From the NCBI RefSeq assembly GCF_013114625.1, contig NZ_VTXD01000001.1, positions 341,720 to 405,719 on the forward strand: a DNA stretch of 64,000 nucleotides, given 5' to 3'. Position 1 is the first letter of the stretch. Every line of letters begins with the position of its first letter. The notes below the pieces were generated by a model. The model was not told the DNA's origin, did not search any database, and was given only the letters and a program-made list of their open reading frames with translations. A program made the position numbers and the translations under genes. Shown here in pieces: positions 56,056 to 64,000 of the stretch. Source of the DNA: Vibrio sp. 99-70-13A1 (GTDB lineage Bacteria > Pseudomonadota > Gammaproteobacteria > Enterobacterales > Vibrionaceae).

Positions 56056-57096
56056 TTACTGATTTTCAGAAGTTGAACGTTCAAGTGGCAAGCACATGGT
56101 AAAACACGCACCGTCCCCTTCTTCTGAGATTAACTCTAATCGACCTTCATGAGCTCGACAGACCATTTGTACAACAGCGAGACCTAACCCTGTACCTTGA
56201 GAGCGGGTTGTGAAGAACGGTTCCATGATTTTACTTTGCAATTCTTTTGGAACACCAGGACCACTGTCTTGTACTGAAATTTTTAGCTCTCCATTTACAG
56301 GCCTGAAAAACACATCAATTTGTGCTTCTTTTCCTGATATTTGTATCGCATTAAGTAGTAAGTTACTTAAGGCCGAAGCGATTGCATTTACATTCCCAAA
56401 AAGCTGTGTTTCTTCATGCTCAACTTCTTGGCAATAATCTATTAAGTTACTTTTGAGTGATGTTTCCACCATCGGGTGAAATTCAGCAACCAAATCCGAA
56501 ATAGTGAAAGGTTTCACTACTTTATTATCTCCGCCCTTTGCAAACAACAACATATCATTGACTTGCTTTTCTAAGTCATGAAGTCGATCCATTAGCTTAG
56601 ATTGAAAACGTTCTTTTGTTGAAGGAGGCAAATTAGGCGCAGCTAAGTTCGATGCATAAAGCATAGCACTCGATAAAGGGGTACGTACTTGGTGAGCCAA
56701 AGACGCGACCATTCTCCCTAAAGAAGATAATCGCTGTAGATCGCTGACCCTAGACTGCAATAAACGAGTTTCTGTAAGATCTGTAATTAAAATCAACTGT
56801 CCAGTTGCTGAAGCTGAAATGGCTAACCTAACTTTCCGCCCATTTTTCAACGAAATCTCATGACCATCATCATCTTTAGGATCAAAAGCACTTTGAATGA
56901 CAGAGAACCACTTCTCACCAACTAATTGAACCCCAAGAATTCGGTGAGCTTCAGGATTAGCTTCTCTTACCTCACCTTGAGTATCCAGTAAGATCACTCC
57001 AGCAGGCATTACATCCAAAACTTGCTTGTAACGCTCAACCTGTTGCTCTACAGAATCTAAATGGGATTGGTTTTCTGATTCGTTCAGTTCATGCAT
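56056..57096 (-). CDS. flrB: Flagellar sensor histidine kinase FlrB
   Basis: FlrB is the cytoplasmic kinase that phosphorylates FlrC. The 346-residue protein has a PAS domain (YKQVLDVMPAGVILLDTQGEVREANPEA is the opening; stated here in two parts: YKQVLDVMPAGV and ILLDTQGEVREANPE), the HisKA phospho-His in SLAHQVRTPLSSAM (H135 from the ATG) and an HATPase domain (NLLLNAIQ; DSGPGVP; GTGLGLAVVQM). No membrane span is present. The frame opens at TTG 57114; ATG 57096 is the likely start. It heads the flrBC unit. Confidence 0.94.
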   Translation of the reverse strand: MHELNESENQSHLDSVEQQVERYKQVLDVMPAGVILLDTQGEVREANPEAHRILGVQLVGEKWFSVIQSAFDPKDDDGHEISLKNGRKVRLAISASATGQLILITDLTETRLLQSRVSDLQRLSSLGRMVASLAHQVRTPLSSAMLYASNLAAPNLPPSTKERFQSKLMDRLHDLEKQVNDMLLFAKGGDNKVVKPFTISDLVAEFHPMVETSLKSNLIDYCQEVEHEETQLFGNVNAIASALSNLLLNAIQISGKEAQIDVFFRPVNGELKISVQDSGPGVPKELQSKIMEPFFTTRSQGTGLGLAVVQMVCRAHEGRLELISEEGDGACFTMCLPLERSTSENQ

Positions 57097-57133
57097 GTCG
57101 GAAATTTGCCTCAAATACTAGAATAGCCTGACA

Positions 57134-57149
57134 CGCAAAAAGCATACCA
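57134..57149 (-). promoter_or_regulatory. Sigma-54 promoter before flrB
   Basis: The minus strand reads TGGTATGCTTTTTGCG with GG and GC at the correct spacing. It is the expected FlrA-dependent promoter of flrBC. A perfect 9-base inverted repeat (AATAGCCTG/CAGGCTATT) flanks it at 57122-57130 and 57147-57155. Confidence 0.75.
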
Positions 57150-57252
57150 GGCTATTTTGTATATTTATCACAGAGTTAGCTATGCGACAAGAACTTGACT
57201 CTGAGTTTCTTCATTCAAACTCGCTGCTGTTCTGTGCATTCACTTCCGAAGA

Positions 57253-58719
57253 TTAACGCTGCAAATTATACTTTCTCATTTTTTCAACCAAGGTTGTACG
57301 TCGCATACCCAGCATATCAGCTGCTCTTGCAACAACTCCGCCTTGCGCTTCTAATGCTTGATTAATCATGTTGATTTCCAAATCTGCCAATAACTCTTTC
57401 AAGTTAACACCTTCAGGTGGTAACTCTTGTGGAGCATTAACATGATCAACAAGTTCATCAGACTGATCGAAGCTAAAACTTTCAGAGAAGATATCTGCAA
57501 GCGCATCTTGCTCTAGCTCTTCTTCAGACGCAAATGCATGATGCTCTGGCTGAAATTCAGGGATATCACTGTATCGATACTTAGTTGGTAAGTGATTTAC
57601 ATCGACTAAGCTATTTGGGTACAAGATCACCATACGCTCAACAAGGTTCGCCAATTCACGTACGTTGCCTGGCCAATCATGCTCCATCAAAGAGTTGATA
57701 GAACGCGGAGTAAAGCAAATTGGCAAACTGCCCTCTGCTTCCATACGCGTCATCAATTCCTGTAGCAGAAGAGGTATATCTTCTTTACGATCTTTAAGCG
57801 CTGGCATTTCTATCGGGAAAACATTGATACGGTAATATAAATCTTCACGGAAAGACTCATCATCAATCATGTTTTCGAGGTTGCGATGAGTTGCGGCAAT
57901 AACACGTACGTTCGCTTTGATTGTATTGTTACCACCAACGCGCTCGAAGCTTCGCTCTTGCAAGACACGCAGCAGTTTCACTTGCATCGCCATCGGCATA
58001 TCACCGATTTCGTCTAAGAATAGTGTTCCGCCATCTGCAAGTTCAAAACGACCTTTACGCGAAGTAATTGCCCCGGTAAATGCGCCTTTCTCATGACCAA
58101 ATAGCTCACTTTCAAGTAAGTCAGGTGGAATTGCGCCACAATTCACGGGAACAAAAGGACCTGAGCGACGAGGCGAGTGGTAATGAATATTACGCGCGAC
58201 AACTTCTTTACCCGTTCCAGACTCCCCAAGAATTAAAACATTTGCTTCTGTTGAAGACACTTGTTCAATTAAATGGCGAACATCTTGAATGCCTAAGCTC
58301 TGCCCAACTAAGCTGCGAAACAACGTGTTCTTACGCGAAGAAGAAACAACCTGAACACCTTTACGACCAAGAAAGTCTTTGCAATGCCTAAGGGCATCAC
58401 TCACCTGAGGGTAATTTAAAGGCAGCTCGAGCTCACCAACATAATTGGGAAGATCATCAACCGAGTGGTTATTTTTACTAACGATAAGCAGAGGTATATG
58501 GTGAGCATGAATTAGATGCTCACTAAATAAAGAATTGAACTTATTGTCCTTCATTGAGCCTATGATGCAGCCAGCCCAAATATGAGACCAATCGATCTCA
58601 TTAGCTTGTTCAGAGCTGATTACTTCGCAGCTCTCTCCTACAAACTCTAATATAGTGCTTAAATTTCGACGATTGTCAGAGTCATCATCGATAACAAGCA
58701 GTTTTGCCAAACCTTGCAT
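57253..58719 (-). CDS. flrA: Flagellar master regulator FlrA (FleQ-like)
   Basis: FlrA is the sigma-54-dependent master activator at the top of the Vibrio flagellar hierarchy and, in V. cholerae, binds c-di-GMP. The 488-residue protein has a divergent receiver-like domain that has no Asp at the phospho-acceptor place ([11 protein letters not shown]), the AAA+ domain with [29 protein letters not shown] and [13 protein letters not shown], and a C-terminal HTH ([19 protein letters not shown]). It has its own transcription unit, with 227 bases upstream. Confidence 0.95.
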   Translation of the reverse strand: MQGLAKLLVIDDDSDNRRNLSTILEFVGESCEVISSEQANEIDWSHIWAGCIIGSMKDNKFNSLFSEHLIHAHHIPLLIVSKNNHSVDDLPNYVGELELPLNYPQVSDALRHCKDFLGRKGVQVVSSSRKNTLFRSLVGQSLGIQDVRHLIEQVSSTEANVLILGESGTGKEVVARNIHYHSPRRSGPFVPVNCGAIPPDLLESELFGHEKGAFTGAITSRKGRFELADGGTLFLDEIGDMPMAMQVKLLRVLQERSFERVGGNNTIKANVRVIAATHRNLENMIDDESFREDLYYRINVFPIEMPALKDRKEDIPLLLQELMTRMEAEGSLPICFTPRSINSLMEHDWPGNVRELANLVERMVILYPNSLVDVNHLPTKYRYSDIPEFQPEHHAFASEEELEQDALADIFSESFSFDQSDELVDHVNAPQELPPEGVNLKELLADLEINMINQALEAQGGVVARAADMLGMRRTTLVEKMRKYNLQR

Positions 58720-58841
58720 AAGTAGGATTTATTGCCTTAATAATTGGTGCGATGCAGAAAACATGGACAACGTTATCTATAAATTAATGAAGAAATCATA
58801 GGTTATGGTTAACGATAGACAATTTATGAAAATCAGCAACG

Positions 58842-58871
58842 AAAAAAAGCCATTAGGCTATCTAATGGCTT
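58842..58871 (-). terminator. Terminator after fliS
   Basis: On the minus strand AAGCCATTAG (58871-58862) pairs perfectly with CTAATGGCTT (58856-58847), followed by seven T. It separates the flaG-fliD-flaI-fliS unit from flrA. The 58720-58841 stretch must contain the flrA promoter, which I could not identify with confidence. Confidence 0.9.
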
Positions 58872-58946
58872 CTATTTTATTTGAATAAAAAAATAAGGCA
58901 ACCAAGCAATTAGCTGATGTGAGCTTGGTTGGAACTTTAAATTTCT

Positions 58947-59357
58947 TTATATGCCTACTTCGGCAGATGTCAGGTTATGGAACTCGTTCGGAATTTGGTC
59001 CCATGCGCCTTTAATTTCGCGGATAATATCAATAACATCATCAATCGGCTGTGGATCGTTCTGGTGATTAGCCGCTGATATTTGGGTGATCATAAACTCA
59101 TATAGTTGATCTAAGTTTTTAGCAATATCACCACCATCATCCATAGAAAGGCAGCTACGTAGACTAATTATGATATCTAGAGCCTTACCTAAGCGTTCGC
59201 CTTTCACTGGAATATTACCAGCTTGCATAGCAGCTTTGCCTTGGATTAAACGCTCAATAGCACCTGCCATTAGCATCTGAACAATCTTATGGGGTGAAGC
59301 AGCACTTAGCTGACTATCCACTGATACCTTTTTATATGCTTGTAAAGAACCGCGCAT
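58947..59357 (-). CDS. fliS: Flagellin export chaperone FliS
   Basis: FliS binds flagellin in the cytoplasm and delivers it to FlhA. The 136-residue helical-bundle protein begins MRGSLQAYKKVSVDSQLSAA and has the family SPHKIVQMLMAGAIERL and GERLGKALDIIISLRSCL motifs. In Vibrio it is also called flaJ. It is the last gene of its unit. Confidence 0.94.
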   Translation of the reverse strand: MRGSLQAYKKVSVDSQLSAASPHKIVQMLMAGAIERLIQGKAAMQAGNIPVKGERLGKALDIIISLRSCLSMDDGGDIAKNLDQLYEFMITQISAANHQNDPQPIDDVIDIIREIKGAWDQIPNEFHNLTSAEVGI

Positions 59358-59369
59358 AGTAACCCTCTT

Positions 59370-59675
59370 TTATAAAAACTTTTTATATTGCTGAACTGAT
59401 TTATTCCCATATCGATATTTGTGGAGTGTTTTTCCCACTCGACTGGTTTCTAACTGCATCAATTCAACTAATTTTTTGGTTCGGCTAATTGCATCGAACC
59501 AATCAGAGCTTTGCTTTACTTCAGGAAATGAATCCAATAACTGAAGTACCTTTTGCAATAACTGTTCCCTGTTATCGACAAGCTGAGTAATTTCTTCAGT
59601 GTTTATTTCACTAATTTCAAACTTAGCAAATATTTGTCGATCTAGCTCACAAAGTTCTTCTAGTTCACTCTTCAT
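59370..59675 (-). CDS. flaI: FlaI, FliT-like flagellar chaperone
   Basis: The 101-residue protein is helical and charged, without a membrane span or catalytic motif, and lies between fliD and fliS, the place of flaI in Vibrio. By size and context it corresponds to FliT, the chaperone of the cap protein FliD. Sequence similarity to enteric FliT is weak by eye, so the assignment is mainly by position. It follows fliD by 7 bases. Confidence 0.8.
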   Translation of the reverse strand: MKSELEELCELDRQIFAKFEISEINTEEITQLVDNREQLLQKVLQLLDSFPEVKQSSDWFDAISRTKKLVELMQLETSRVGKTLHKYRYGNKSVQQYKKFL

Positions 59676-59682
59676 GCCTTAC

Positions 59683-61719
59683 CTACATTGCACTCATTAA
59701 GCTGCCAAGTTGTGATTGCATTTTACTGGTCGCATCTTGCATCGCGGTAAATTTTGAATGTGTACGACTTTCCAGGCTATCCATGCGGCGGTCAAGTGCC
59801 CCTTGGTCATCGGCTAAGCGGTAATTTTGTTCCAGTAAGCTTTTTTCACGAGTACGAATTGAACCGGTAATTCCCGTAATGCCTTGTATCGCATCTTCAA
59901 CGCGTTTAGCAAACCCATTATTGCCACCAAAAAACTCACCAAGCTTGTCAAAGTTATTGTTTAACTGACGATCAAGCATATCGTGGTTAATCTCTAAAGT
60001 ACCTTGACGAGTCGTTGTAATACCAAACTCAGTTAGAGACTTTAGGTTTTCAGGTGCTTGTTCAATGCTAGTAGAAAATACACCTTTTAGGCGCGAATCT
60101 GCATTACGCACAGTGCTGTCACCAGATAAAGGACCTTTCTGACCTGTGGTAGGATCCACTCCTGATAAGTTCTTAGAGACTTGGTAAAACTGATTATAAG
60201 AGCTAACGAAGCTTTCAATATCCTGCCTTACACTTAAGCGATCGTATTCTACACCGATTTCAGCTGGAGCTTTGTCTTTGGGTGTTGTCCCTTTGACCGT
60301 AATATCGATACCATCAACGGCATCTTCAATAATGTTGTTATTACTCGAAAGCTGAGCTACCCCGTCCATTACAACCATTGAATCTTGTCCGGACTGAACT
60401 TCTGACATACCACTATAGGTATCAAAAGATTTTTGGGCTTTCGCTAAATCAACTTGGGCTTGATCAACTTCTTCAAGTAACTGTCTTTCTTCTGGATCTA
60501 ACTTAGCACGCTCAATTTGCTTAGCCTGCTCTGGTGTTAATTCACCTTTTTTAACTTTTTCAGCAAGTTGAGCATTTTCTTCTGCAAGCTTCTCTTCGAT
60601 TCGAGCCTGTTCTGCTTCAAGTTTTTGCTGAGCTTCTTTTGGTGTGACGTACGAATCGGTTAATGTGCCAGAAGCGGTATTTGACCAACCGGGAACATCT
60701 GGAGCTTTATCAATGGCTTTACCATCGAGTTCCAATTCGGGTGTGTGATATGAATCTAATAATGTGCCTGATGCCGTTTCTGTCCAGCCACCGATATTAT
60801 CTTCTGGCATGACGGAGGCAATAGCAGCAGCGTCAATTGCCTGTTGACCAGCAAGAGCTGCAGCTTGACCATAACTTAAATCGCTGGGGTCATCCGTTGA
60901 GTTGGCATTAGATTGAGCAGTAGGGTCTGAAGAATCGCCGGTAGCGTTTGGTTCTGTAGATGACGTTTCATCCGTAGGAATAGGATTGCCATTTTCATCA
61001 ACAGCATTTTCTATTGCGTCTTTAGCGATACCCGCTGGTGTTTTTGACAAGACTTCTTGTGCAGATAAGCGCGCCTTTTCTAAATCATTAACACGCTCTT
61101 CTAGAGTTTTATATTCAAGCTTTTTTAGTGGGTTGTCTGATTCAGATTCAACATTGATACTGATTTGATGATCTTTGCCAGACAAATTTGATGCGACAAT
61201 TAAGCGAGGACCTTCCACATCGTTAATAACAGATGCACGGACGCCTGGGTTTTCCGCAGCGCCGTTTATCCCTCTGACAATATCGATAAGCTTAGAGCGG
61301 TCATCGACTTGTACATCAAAGCTTTTTTCACCAAGCGAAACCTGCAGCTTGCCAGAACCAAACTTAGTATCTTCAGATAAAGCTTCTGAAGCTACTTTAT
61401 GGCTTTGAGCAAGCTGCAACACATCGATGGCATATTTACCTGCTATCGCATCTGTAGTTGCAGTCGCTGAGACAACACCTTCATCAGTACTTTCAACCGT
61501 TCTTACTGCGAACGCTTTTTCCTGACGAAAGTTTGTCATCAGATCTTTCATCGAATCCAGCGATTCTCTGAGTCTTCCATAGGCACTAATGCTCGAGTCT
61601 ATTCGCGTTCTTTCATTGTCGATACGTTGCTGCTTAGGCACACGCTCCGAATCAACAATTTTGCTGACCATGGAATTAATATCCATGCCAGACGACATCC
61701 CCATAGGGCCTAAACTCAT
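59683..61719 (-). CDS. fliD: Flagellar filament cap protein FliD (FlaH)
   Basis: FliD caps the growing filament and folds incoming flagellins. The 678-residue protein has an N-terminal D0/D1 part (GMDINSMVSKIVDSERVPKQ), a D2 region with AGKYAIDVLQLAQSHKV, and the C-terminal FliD domain (VKGTTPKDKAPAEIGVEYD onward) ending in a coiled-coil (QGALDRRMDSLESRTHSKF). A central insertion of about 230 residues (roughly 215-450) is acidic and helical, and has a duplicated segment, GW(T/S)xTASGTLxDSYxTP, near residues 302-320 and 336-354. The TTG at 61722 is passed over for the ATG at 61719, 7 bases after GAGG. Confidence 0.94.
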   Translation of the reverse strand: MSLGPMGMSSGMDINSMVSKIVDSERVPKQQRIDNERTRIDSSISAYGRLRESLDSMKDLMTNFRQEKAFAVRTVESTDEGVVSATATTDAIAGKYAIDVLQLAQSHKVASEALSEDTKFGSGKLQVSLGEKSFDVQVDDRSKLIDIVRGINGAAENPGVRASVINDVEGPRLIVASNLSGKDHQISINVESESDNPLKKLEYKTLEERVNDLEKARLSAQEVLSKTPAGIAKDAIENAVDENGNPIPTDETSSTEPNATGDSSDPTAQSNANSTDDPSDLSYGQAAALAGQQAIDAAAIASVMPEDNIGGWTETASGTLLDSYHTPELELDGKAIDKAPDVPGWSNTASGTLTDSYVTPKEAQQKLEAEQARIEEKLAEENAQLAEKVKKGELTPEQAKQIERAKLDPEERQLLEEVDQAQVDLAKAQKSFDTYSGMSEVQSGQDSMVVMDGVAQLSSNNNIIEDAVDGIDITVKGTTPKDKAPAEIGVEYDRLSVRQDIESFVSSYNQFYQVSKNLSGVDPTTGQKGPLSGDSTVRNADSRLKGVFSTSIEQAPENLKSLTEFGITTTRQGTLEINHDMLDRQLNNNFDKLGEFFGGNNGFAKRVEDAIQGITGITGSIRTREKSLLEQNYRLADDQGALDRRMDSLESRTHSKFTAMQDATSKMQSQLGSLMSAM

Positions 61720-61741
61720 CAAATCACCTCAATTATACGAC

Positions 61742-62167
61742 TTATACCTTAGCCGCCAATAAACCAGTATTGGCAGTTTGGGCTGCTAGGCGCCTTAATA
61801 TTTCAAGCATTTCTTCATCAGGAATCTGGCGAATAATATCACCGGTTGTCGCTTCATAGATCGTAACGACATCCCTCCCTGACTCTTCATCCACTTTAAA
61901 TGCTACACCTTTATTAATAGAAGAAATAAACTCATTCATTTTTTCTACCATCCTAACTCGCTCTTCTTTATTTAACTCTTGTCTATCTTGAGCTAATTGA
62001 ATCGCAGTTTCAGTAGAATCATCTTTCGGTTTTTCTACCTTTTCGGAAGACGCAACGTCTTTCAGTCTAGAAACACTTAGCGCACTACTACCTTCATCGC
62101 TAGCAAGTTTAGTGCCACTTGGTGAGCCGTAAGGCTGGACGTTCGATGTGTAGGATGATATTTCCAT
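61742..62167 (-). CDS. flaG: Flagellar protein FlaG
   Basis: FlaG affects filament length in Vibrio and related bacteria. The 141-residue protein has a disordered N-terminal half and a C-terminal FlaG domain with NEFISSINKGVAFKVDEESG, VVTIYEATTGDIIRQIPDEE and MLEILRRLA, typical of the family. A good AGGGAG ribosome site precedes the ATG. Only a small hairpin without a T-run separates it from the upstream flagellin, so read-through from the sigma-28 promoter is likely. Confidence 0.93.
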   Translation of the reverse strand: MEISSYTSNVQPYGSPSGTKLASDEGSSALSVSRLKDVASSEKVEKPKDDSTETAIQLAQDRQELNKEERVRMVEKMNEFISSINKGVAFKVDEESGRDVVTIYEATTGDIIRQIPDEEMLEILRRLAAQTANTGLLAAKV

Positions 62168-62255
62168 AACAATCTCCCTTCCGCCTTATGAGCTAACAAT
62201 AGAAACTCATTGAATCAATTATAAGCCCCTATTGCCTAGCTTACCTTCGGTAAGT

Positions 62256-63386
62256 TTAGCCCAATAAGCTTAGAGCTGCAGACGGTGACTGCTTAGCTTG
62301 TGCCAAAATTGAAGTACTCGCCTGTTGTAGGATCTGAGACTTCGTCATCGCTGTTGTTTCTTTTGCGTAATCAGTATCTTTGATACGGCTCTTAGATGCA
62401 TTAACATTTTCGTTAATGTTATCTAAGTTGCTGATAGCATGATCAAAACGGTTTTGGAATGCACCAAGAGAAGCTCGTTGGCTATCTACTGATTTTAATG
62501 CACCATCGATAATAGAAACGGCTTCATTAGAACCAGCAACTGATGTTACATCAATATCGTTAACCGTTACTTCTTTCGCATCACCGATACTTAAATCGCC
62601 TGCAAGGCTACCACTAAACTCAACTTCACCATCTACTTTTTGGTTAGAAGCAAACATTTGCAGTTTACCGTCTTCACCTACAGATGCTTTAACGTCTTCA
62701 CTCTGACCATTGATGTAAGTAGCAAGCTCTTCAAGATCATTGCCTTCTTTAGCATTGATAGTGATTTCTTTCTCTTCACCAAACTTGTCGTTGTACGTCA
62801 TCGTCAGGTTTGAGCCAGCAGTTGTACGCCAAGAAGCATCTTGACCTTCTTCTGCAGCATAGCTCTTACCACCCATAGCAGAAGTGTCAGTACGCATGCT
62901 ACCAATAGCAAGTTGTACAGCTTCACCAGAGTCAGCACCGATTTGGAATGATTGGCTACCGTAAGTTCCGTTCAATAGCTTATTACCACCAAAAGATGTG
63001 GTTTCAGCAATACGGTTAAGTTCTGTATTTAGGGCAGAAACTTCTTCTTGGATAGCAACACGCTCAGACTTACTGTTTGAGCCGTTAGAGGATTGTAGAG
63101 ATAGGTCACGCATACGTTGAAGAATGTTAGTAGACTCATTCATTGCACCTTCAGCTGTCTGTGCGATAGAGATACCATCATTTGCGTTTTTCACAGCCAT
63201 ATCTAGACCGCGACTTTGCGAGTTTAAACGGTTAGATATTTGTAGGCCCGCAGCATCATCTTTTGCGCTATTGATTTTATAGCCAGAAGACAAACGCTCC
63301 ATCGATTTTTGTGTACCTTCAGCAGCGCTGTTAAGAAAACGCTGTGCGGTCATTGCAGACACATTAGTGCTTACGTTTATTGCCAT
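62256..63386 (-). CDS. Flagellin
   Basis: This 376-residue flagellin has the N-terminal D0/D1 ([40 protein letters not shown]), the middle variable D2/D3-like part (about 175-270) and the C-terminal D1/D0 ([40 protein letters not shown], ending ALSLLG). It is one of several flagellins in tandem; a second one begins to the right. It has its own full sigma-28 promoter, and so is a FliA-dependent filament subunit rather than the sigma-54-dependent FlaA. I cannot assign its letter. The start has AAGGAG 8 bases upstream. Confidence 0.95.
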   Translation of the reverse strand: MAINVSTNVSAMTAQRFLNSAAEGTQKSMERLSSGYKINSAKDDAAGLQISNRLNSQSRGLDMAVKNANDGISIAQTAEGAMNESTNILQRMRDLSLQSSNGSNSKSERVAIQEEVSALNTELNRIAETTSFGGNKLLNGTYGSQSFQIGADSGEAVQLAIGSMRTDTSAMGGKSYAAEEGQDASWRTTAGSNLTMTYNDKFGEEKEITINAKEGNDLEELATYINGQSEDVKASVGEDGKLQMFASNQKVDGEVEFSGSLAGDLSIGDAKEVTVNDIDVTSVAGSNEAVSIIDGALKSVDSQRASLGAFQNRFDHAISNLDNINENVNASKSRIKDTDYAKETTAMTKSQILQQASTSILAQAKQSPSAALSLLG

Positions 63387-63412
63387 GATTGATCTCCTTT
63401 AGGCATTTTCAT

Positions 63413-63494
63413 GTACTTCCGAGACTCTCACCTCTCATTCGTACACTACAATTTGTCTGATATACCTCCGAGTCTCTCACCTCACATTGGTACA
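63413..63494 (-). repeat. Two direct repeats in the flagellin leader
   Basis: Two copies of a 32-33 base sequence (63413-63445 and 63462-63494, offset 49) share CTCACCTC and TCATTCGTACA-like cores with a few changes. The cores GAGACTC and GAGTCTC are reverse complements, so the copies could also pair with each other. Both lie in the leader between the sigma-28 start (about 63,507) and the flagellin ATG. Confidence 0.7.
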
Positions 63495-63514
63495 TCTCAT
63501 TTCTCTCAATCCCT

Positions 63515-63541
63515 TTAACGGCTTCTTTATTAGAAGCTTTA
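63515..63541 (-). promoter_or_regulatory. Sigma-28 (FliA) promoter of flagellin
   Basis: On the minus strand TAAAGCTT (63541-63534), an 11-base spacer and GCCGTTAA (63522-63515) match the consensus TAAAGTTT-N11-GCCGATAA with two differences. The start would be near 63,507, giving a leader of about 120 bases. The 63,542-63,710 stretch upstream is AT-rich with homopolymer runs and no other signal. Confidence 0.88.
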
Positions 63542-63710
63542 GAAAAAAAAGTAATTTTTTTCGTATTCTTTTTCATCAATAACTAAAGTGTGATCTTTAT
63601 CTAAATTATTATCCGCAAGCCCAGAAGAATTCAATCACGCTATCCTGCTACTCCTTTCTCTTCTACTTTTTCTACCTAACAGACCGCCACCACTCAAATT
63701 ATAGGCAATA

Positions 63711-63733
63711 AAAAACCCAGCCGAAGCTGGGTT
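63711..63733 (-). terminator. Terminator after the upstream flagellin
   Basis: The minus strand reads AACCCAGC-TTCG-GCTGGGTT followed by a T-run, a UUCG-loop intrinsic terminator. It ends the transcript of the flagellin that is cut by the right edge. Confidence 0.9.
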
Positions 63734-63850
63734 CCCTTTACGCTCATCTCTCACCACGAGCTAATTCTGTGGAAAGCTTATTGCTAATAGCCTTGAACTT
63801 ATTCTGAATATCGAATCAACCAACACTCAGATTAAGGTTTAAGTTAAGCT

Positions 63851-63901
63851 TATTAACCAAGTCAGTTTATTAACCTAGTAAGCTTATTAACCTAGCAAGC
63901 T
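63851..63901. repeat. 17-bp tandem repeat at a flagellin stop codon
   Basis: Three imperfect 17-base units (63851-63867, 63868-63884, 63885-63901) share TATTAACC(T/A)AGT.A. The last unit includes the final codons and the TAA of the truncated flagellin; the other two are in the 3' untranslated region. Confidence 0.75.
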
Positions 63902-64000
63902 TAGCGCTGAGTTAGGCGCTTGTTTCGCTTGTGCAAGAATCGAACTTGATGCTTGAGAAAGGATCTGAGACTTAGTCATCTGAGTCGTTTCTTTCGCGAA
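63887..64000 (-). CDS. Flagellin, C-terminal end (cut by window edge)
   Basis: The last 37 residues of a second flagellin are visible ([16 protein letters not shown], then ILAQAKQAP, ending NSALSLLG), with TAA at 63887-63889. They closely match the end of the complete flagellin to the left, which ends [16 protein letters not shown]. It is transcribed in the same direction and ends before its own terminator, so it is a separate unit. The window shows at least two flagellins of a tandem set. Confidence 0.93.
   Translation of the reverse strand, partial: FAKETTQMTKSQILSQASSSILAQAKQAPNSALSLLG

Noticed and set aside
62240..62254. Small hairpin between flagellin and flaG as a terminator
   Set aside because: The stem is only 6 bp and no T-run follows on the minus strand.

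Overview
The window is a contiguous piece of a gammaproteobacterial chromosome, almost certainly from the family Vibrionaceae and most likely the AT-rich Aliivibrio (Vibrio fischeri) clade. The basis is the Vibrio-type polar flagellar cluster (flagellin, flaG, fliD, flaI, fliS, flrA-flrB-flrC, fliE to fliJ, fliK to fliR, flhB-flhA-flhF-flhG-fliA, cheYZAB, parC-parP-cheW-DUF2802), the adjoining ccm operon, tandem fadL genes next to fadIJ, and the low G+C composition. The species is an inference. I saw no mobile element, CRISPR array, tRNA or rRNA.

Positions 1-10,600 hold housekeeping genes in short units: the start of an HflX-like GTPase (cut by the window edge), a PatB/MalY C-S lyase, SelO, a candidate 33-residue membrane protein, a LysE-type exporter, prmB divergent from smrB, sixA divergent from a cytoplasmic M16 protease, and a small Trp-rich protein. 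Positions 10,700-19,140 form a fatty-acid region: fadI-fadJ on the minus strand, an ECF-type sigma factor with an overlapping DUF3379 membrane protein on the plus strand, and two FadL outer-membrane transporters. FadR-like operators lie before fadI and the first fadL. The gap between fadI and the sigma gene carries a structured, terminator-ended minus-strand RNA candidate behind an FNR-like class II promoter. Then come mlaA and the complete cytochrome c maturation operon ccmABCDEFGHI, both on the minus strand.

Positions 27,545-64,000 are the polar flagellum and chemotaxis locus, all on the minus strand and therefore transcribed from right to left. Reading in that direction: flagellins, flaG-fliD-flaI-fliS, the regulators flrA then flrBC, the basal body and export genes fliEFGHIJ and fliKLMNOPQR-flhB, then flhA-flhF-flhG-fliA and cheY-cheZ-cheA-cheB-parC-parP-cheW-DUF2802. 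Four strong sigma-54 promoter matches precede flrB, fliE, fliK and flhA, and a full sigma-28 match precedes the complete flagellin. This reproduces the Vibrio hierarchy: FlrA with sigma-54 drives flrBC, fliE and flhA, FlrC acts later, and FliA drives late flagellins. FlhF, FlhG, ParC and ParP place the flagellum and chemoreceptor arrays at the cell pole.

Most genes are ordinary members of known families. The points most worth following are the candidate RNA upstream of fadI, the sigma/DUF3379 pair embedded among fatty-acid genes, a predicted terminator inside the fliE-J operon, an in-frame hexanucleotide repeat array in parP, a repeated motif in CheA, and duplicated sequences in the flagellin leader and at a flagellin stop codon.
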